This document shows positions 59,641 through 64,000 of a stretch of DNA of 64,000 nt, piece after piece (positions within the stretch are counted from its first letter, which is position 1; each line of letters starts with the position of its first letter). Source of the stretch: Hetaerina americana (Eukaryota; Arthropoda; Insecta; Odonata; Calopterygidae). Position numbers and translations under genes: made by a program. The stretch covers positions 69,710,407 through 69,774,406 of the forward strand of contig JAKTNV010000009.1 of the NCBI GenBank assembly GCA_022747635.1, in the 5' to 3' direction. The notes under the pieces were generated by a model, which worked only from the letters and a program-made list of their open reading frames with translations, made no database searches and was not told the DNA's origin.

Positions 59641-61889
59641 GGGGGGGCGTATTTTCTCTTTTGGAAGGGAAGGGGTTTTGTGAGACAAACGGAGGAGAGA
59701 CAAAAGATTCCCTCCGCGGAGATGATTTCCTTTTTTCTCCCTCGCTCAGGACGTGGCTAATTGCTACCGGACGGGTCTCGTCTTGTCTATAGGATCAGGG
59801 TAATGATGTGACGTAAAAGTCTCTTTGGATGGGGAGGAGGGAGGGGGAGTGTGTGTTTTTTTGGCTTTCGTGTGAGGACGCGAGCGAAGGAGGGTGGTCG
59901 AGTTATTTCATTTCTTCACGGAATGACATCCCACTCCCACACTTGCGTTATTCTTCTGCTGGACTTTTTTTCTCTTTCCTGATAATCACCTGAGTTCACA
60001 TCCTTGAAATTTTACTGGAAAATTGTTCTGCAAAATAAGTTCTCTCATGTGGGTTGTCCTCTAACTGGTGTACAGCTATGTTTTAATTAAGGCCAACGGA
60101 AGGAATACAATTAAGGAATTGCGCAAGCTATAAACTCTAGAACCTATACATAAATACTAATGTTTTTTTTCATTTCTGTTGTCATTTAGGTAATCATTTA
60201 ATGTACCGTATTAAATTTGTCCAGCTGCTTAAGTTTACACAACCGTTCGCTCATTGACTATTTGATTAATTTAAGCTTGAAAATACCGACATGCTCTTTA
60301 TCGTTGCCTAGTAGAAGTATGATAGTTCTATTGTGCTTATATAATTTATCTAAACCAATTTTAGTTAGGCCTTCATTTACTCTCAAGAACCTGTGCGTGG
60401 GGATATTTTCAAATTGTCAGTACATGTCCGTCTCTTCGCTTCTCATATTCGCCATCCACATGCTTGAAGTTCTCTCTTTCTTCAACCCTCCACTTCCCCC
60501 CAAGTTGGAACTATTAGATTAAACAACCCTTTCCCCCAACCCTGCACGCAAGTCGAGCGAATTATTCATTAGCTCGGCGGCGGGAGAGAGAAAAGAAAGG
60601 GTTTATTTTTTCAGTGTTCCCGTTTGGGGTTAGGTATGTGTGTCTGTGTGCGCCTGTTTCTCCTTCTCCTCTTCAAAAGCTGGACTCGCTTGCGATTAAG
60701 AGGGATAGAGGACGGAGTGTGTTAAAACGGTGTGTTAACTGATTGTGTACAATGGACTCGCGTGTGTTTTTACAGAGTCGGAGATAGTGGTTGGGTCCCG
60801 GAGCATTTAGAGAGGAAAAAGAACGGCGCCGGAGACGAAGGATGGAATGTGCTCAACCATTTGTCATTTCTTTTTCCTTCTCTCTCTCTCTCTCTCTCTG
60901 GCGTCCTTTTATATACTTCTCCCTTCTCTTTAAAGCGATTCGCGAAAGAAATTATTCATGGCTAAGCTGGGAGGTCCTTAATGTTCGATCCTCCGCGGGA
61001 TTTAGCTCGCTTGAAGGGGCACGCAAGCTGAGATTGTATGTATGTACCCCGCCTCCACCCTCCACACGTCGATACCGCAATTAGGCGCCTTAATTGAAAA
61101 GGCCCATGCCCACTTTTGTGTAAGATTCTGTGCCCAGCTCTTTGGTCGGGTGGGTGGGCAAGTTGAGGGTGGGGAGGAGGGTTTTGTTTTTTGCATTGAG
61201 TGGGCGGGAGAGGTAATCGCATGCGGATATATCCTCGACGCCATCCACAATGAAGTCCTTATGACTTATTTTAACTCATTAACAGCTCAGATACCCGCTT
61301 GCAAACTGGGCTCTCTACCTAATGCGCGCGACTGCCAAACGGACCGTGCATCTCACCTCTTTCTTAGAAGTTTGCGGGGCTTTGCCGAAAAACTGAGTTT
61401 CCCATAATTTACCACTTCTCGGAAAATCCACGACCTCAGTTTGCGGGTAGTAAGGCTCGGACGTGGCCGATATATTTTCCAGTAATTATGCTTCCTTCAG
61501 GTCGATTTGGTACTAATTGAATTGTGCTGTTCTTTGTTTCTAAAAAAATGTTTTTTTATGCTTCCGGCTGCATTTATAGTACGTCATTGTGGTTGATTAT
61601 TGTTGTTGTAATATTGACTCCTGAAATCTAATAACATATTCGATTTTTGTGTTGCACCTACATTAATACATTCCTCGTTTACTTTCGTTCTCTAAATATT
61701 ATCCAACCCCACATTTACACTTACCTTAATACTGCTTAGCATCGTTGGAACACGGGCGAAATATTTGCTTAAAAAATCCAGGGTTTCAATAACTTGTAAT
61801 CCTTCTAAACGCTCTTTGCAAGAGTTTGCTTGATCGGCTGGCTCCCGCAGTTTGGCTGATCCTCTCGGCCGTTCACCTGAATTGACGAA
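59641..61889. other. Spacer, no gene seen
   Basis: AT-rich at 59930-60480 and 61480-61800. A (TC)n run lies at 60879-60899, followed by TTATATAC without an initiator. Some GC-richer parts with short frames; no gene supported. Confidence 0.5.
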
Positions 61890-62099
61890 TTAGCGCTTTA
61901 AAGACGGCATCACCGGAATGGTAAGGTGTCGCACATGCATGCACAGATTCATATCAGTCCGTGGGCGTTGTCGATGTTCAGTGGGCCCTGATTCCTTCCG
62001 TCGCTCGTTCGCTTCTCGGCCTGCTTCCGGGTCAGTCGCCTCTGACCACTCCTGATCAGCGGAGTCATCGATCTCTAGAAATTGCCCACTTCTGTCCAT
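61890..62099 (-). CDS. Doubtful small acidic/hydrophilic ORF
   Basis: The ATG has a strong Kozak context (GTGCC before ATGG) and opens 69 codons starting MDRSGQFLEIDDSADQEWSE. The first 45 residues are highly charged and not low complexity. No family, splice structure or promoter supports it, and a 101-codon + strand frame overlaps. It may be a real exon or a chance frame. Confidence 0.17.
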   Translation of the reverse strand: MDRSGQFLEIDDSADQEWSEATDPEAGREANERRKESGPTEHRQRPRTDMNLCMHVRHLTIPVMPSLKR

Positions 62100-62930
62100 G
62101 GCACATCAATAATGGCCGTGGCCATAATGCGTGCATTCTGACATATTGCCTTTCGTGGGTTCTGTGCGCCTGCCCTCGCATCATTGATCATCGTACTCGG
62201 GGAAATGTTTACGGAAACTGTAATTTTAGCTCAACGAGTCAAATGCTATTGAATATACATATTTAAATGTGTAGTACTGCCATTCACGAAATATTATGCA
62301 CTGTATATTTTTCTATTTGAATATGTATTCGGGTGCAACTAGTTTCAACGATTGGGTATTTATTATCTTCAGGTCGGAACTGGCTGCACTTCAATTAAAA
62401 TTTGATAAGAAAAATAGATAGTGCTTCTGGTACCGTTAACATAAATTTCCATATGGGTGAGTCTGAAACCATAGACATGTACTCAGCCCCTTATCTCCCA
62501 GATGTTTGATTAAGCGCATCTAGCTTTTAATATAATTATTCATTTTATGCAATCGTCATTCGTAATTAGTTTATCTATTGAAGGTAATCTCTTAAAATTG
62601 CATTCATTATGAAAATCGTGTCACTTAAATTAATGGCATATCTACTTTGTATTCAATTGTTTATCCAATTTTCTATATAATTTATTAATTTACATGAATA
62701 GGGGGAGGAATATGGAATTGTTTTACATCCATGAAAATGTGAGCCCAGAAACTGAACATGTGACAAATAATTAGTAAATTTTTGTCCATCCCAGCCTTGA
62801 AGCATTTTCTTCTAGAGAAAATAACATAAGGGTGCCACCCACCACTTCTGGAACCCGCCATCGCTATGTATCCGTGCGAAGTGCCCTTATTGCAAAAATA
62901 AAAAGTAAATTGCCTTATTACTATTATAAA
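62100..62930. other. AT-rich spacer, no gene seen
   Basis: AT-rich, many stops. Nothing recognised. Confidence 0.55.
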
Positions 62931-63176
62931 ATGACAGAAACAGCGGATGAAGCCGATTTGAAGCCCCGCGTGACCGCGTGCGTAAAAGGGACAAGCTATC
63001 CGCGACTCCTCAGGAAATGGACGTTTCGTTTCAAGGGTTCCGGAAGGATTTTGAGGTGTGGTTTCTTTTTTATCCGAACGGGATGTTGGGATTTAAAAAT
63101 AAAAGTTCCTCCAGGGGGGAAGGAAGTCCGGGAAGAGGGCGAGGAAGCGGTAACTGAGGTGCGTGGGAGTTGTTGA
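62931..63176 (+). CDS. Doubtful ORF, possible first exon
   Basis: The ATG context (TATAAAATGACA) fits insect start preferences. The first 42 residues (from MTETADEADLKPRVTACVKG) are balanced in composition. After about 63055 the frame enters purine-rich sequence. GTGTGG at 63056 is a weak donor. No family recognised. Confidence 0.15.
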   Translation: MTETADEADLKPRVTACVKGTSYPRLLRKWTFRFKGSGRILRCGFFFIRTGCWDLKIKVPPGGKEVREEGEEAVTEVRGSC

Positions 63177-64000
63177 CTGAAGATCCGGGGCGGGGAAAAG
63201 ATCGGGGTATGCGGGAGGAAGTTGGTAAGTGTCCGGGGAGGGTGAGCCTTTCCCCCTCCAACCTTTGGGGGCATTTAAAAGGGAAGGTGATTGGAGAGGG
63301 GGATTGTCTCCTTGCTTATTTCATCGAATGTTCATAACCTTGCCCGAGTAGGTCTTTGAGAAAATTAAGGTTTTATGGCGAATTTCCATATTTGGTGGAT
63401 CCGAATGGTAATAATCAAAACAAAAATATTTGGTAATATTCTCGGCTAGTGTACTCATTCGGTATGAGTACAATGCATATTTGAATTCATTTAGTGCGTA
63501 CCTTAGAGATTGAATATAAATATATTGCCAATCTAATTCATATCTCAAACTATAGAGCTTTGACCTTTTCGTGCCCCGTCCTGCCCTATCTCCCAATCAG
63601 GTGGAACTAATTTCTTTCATTAACTTGTAGATAATATGGTTTTCTTGTATGCTGATGACGTGTTCTCCTCGTCTCTTGATATCATTTTATAGGGAATGGA
63701 ATCTTTCAGGGGGGGTTCAGGGCACTCATCTAATACATAGTGCATTATAATTCACGGAGGCGAAGGCCAGGTTAAAATGCGGTTTAACAATTTGGCGAGA
63801 GAGCTTCGGTCGGAGACCATGACGCAGACCACGAACAGTTTGTATTGTTTAGATAGCGGATGATGTCATATAACCCGTTGCAGAGGAACGATAAAAAATG
63901 ACCCGAGGACCTGTAAGCGCTACCGCTAGCAAGTTATCTCCATCCACAACTGTTGTGTGATCGCGTGGTTTGTGGAAGGACATCAAAGCTGTCGTCACAC
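63177..64000. other. Purine-rich then AT-rich spacer, no gene seen
   Basis: G/A-rich to about 63300, then AT-rich and mixed to the window end. No gene supported. Confidence 0.5.

Overview
The window reads as nuclear DNA of an animal, most likely an arthropod; I cannot name the species. The support is indirect: no operons or dense ORFs, many good splice-like signals (polypyrimidine-AG acceptors, GTAAGT donors), abundant microsatellites, AT-rich spacer DNA, and an arthropod-style core promoter (TATA box with TCAGT initiator) near 17.4 kb. No protein-coding gene, tRNA, rRNA, snRNA or intact transposon can be identified with confidence. Every coding call below is a low-confidence candidate, and the window is best described as intergenic or very long intronic DNA.

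Layout. Three sequence classes alternate. (1) AT-rich spacer with frequent stops in all frames (for example 1-1075, 2046-2950, 3900-4560, 5481-6740, 11060-11600, 13551-14130, 26500-27750, 30560-31100, 33400-35000, 47360-49000). (2) Long strand-asymmetric blocks, C/T-rich or G/A-rich on the + strand, 200-1400 bases long and about 80-85 percent one class on the lines I counted. The largest pyrimidine blocks are 8510-9240, 25430-26050 and 27780-29130. The largest purine blocks are 16950-17930, 40430-41390, 52940-53560, 53830-54380 and 55720-56280. Most of the longest ORFs here are low-complexity Pro/Ser/Leu or Gly/Arg/Glu translations of these blocks and are not genes. (3) CpG-containing, GC-richer segments that look most like promoter or first-exon DNA: 2955-3640, 10110-10540, 38090-38620, 50640-50960, 55560-55860 and 59290-59560.

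Repeats. Six long (AT)n arrays of about 53-82 bp are spread over the window (15.2, 19.8, 34.8, 53.7, 54.8 and 56.4 kb). Three lie within 2.8 kb, among the purine blocks. There are also (CT)n, (CA)n, (GA)n, (GT)n and (AATC)n runs, one 23-bp two-copy tandem repeat, one 18-bp perfect hairpin (21.6 kb) and one degenerate tRNA-SINE-like segment (20.66 kb).

Best gene-like places. The most gene-like spots are: a TATA+CRE promoter-like region at 10.38-10.51 kb; a TATA+Inr at 17.38-17.41 kb; a minus-strand ATGGCGGAC start with a GTAAGT donor that joins in frame to a downstream acceptor (46.3-46.7 kb); a CpG-rich segment with opposed ATGs (38.1 kb); short splice-bounded open segments at 18.76 and 47.29 kb; and a block of frame-broken open segments at 54.9-55.4 kb that may be a decayed coding element. 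RNA-seq or protein homology searching would be needed to confirm any of them.
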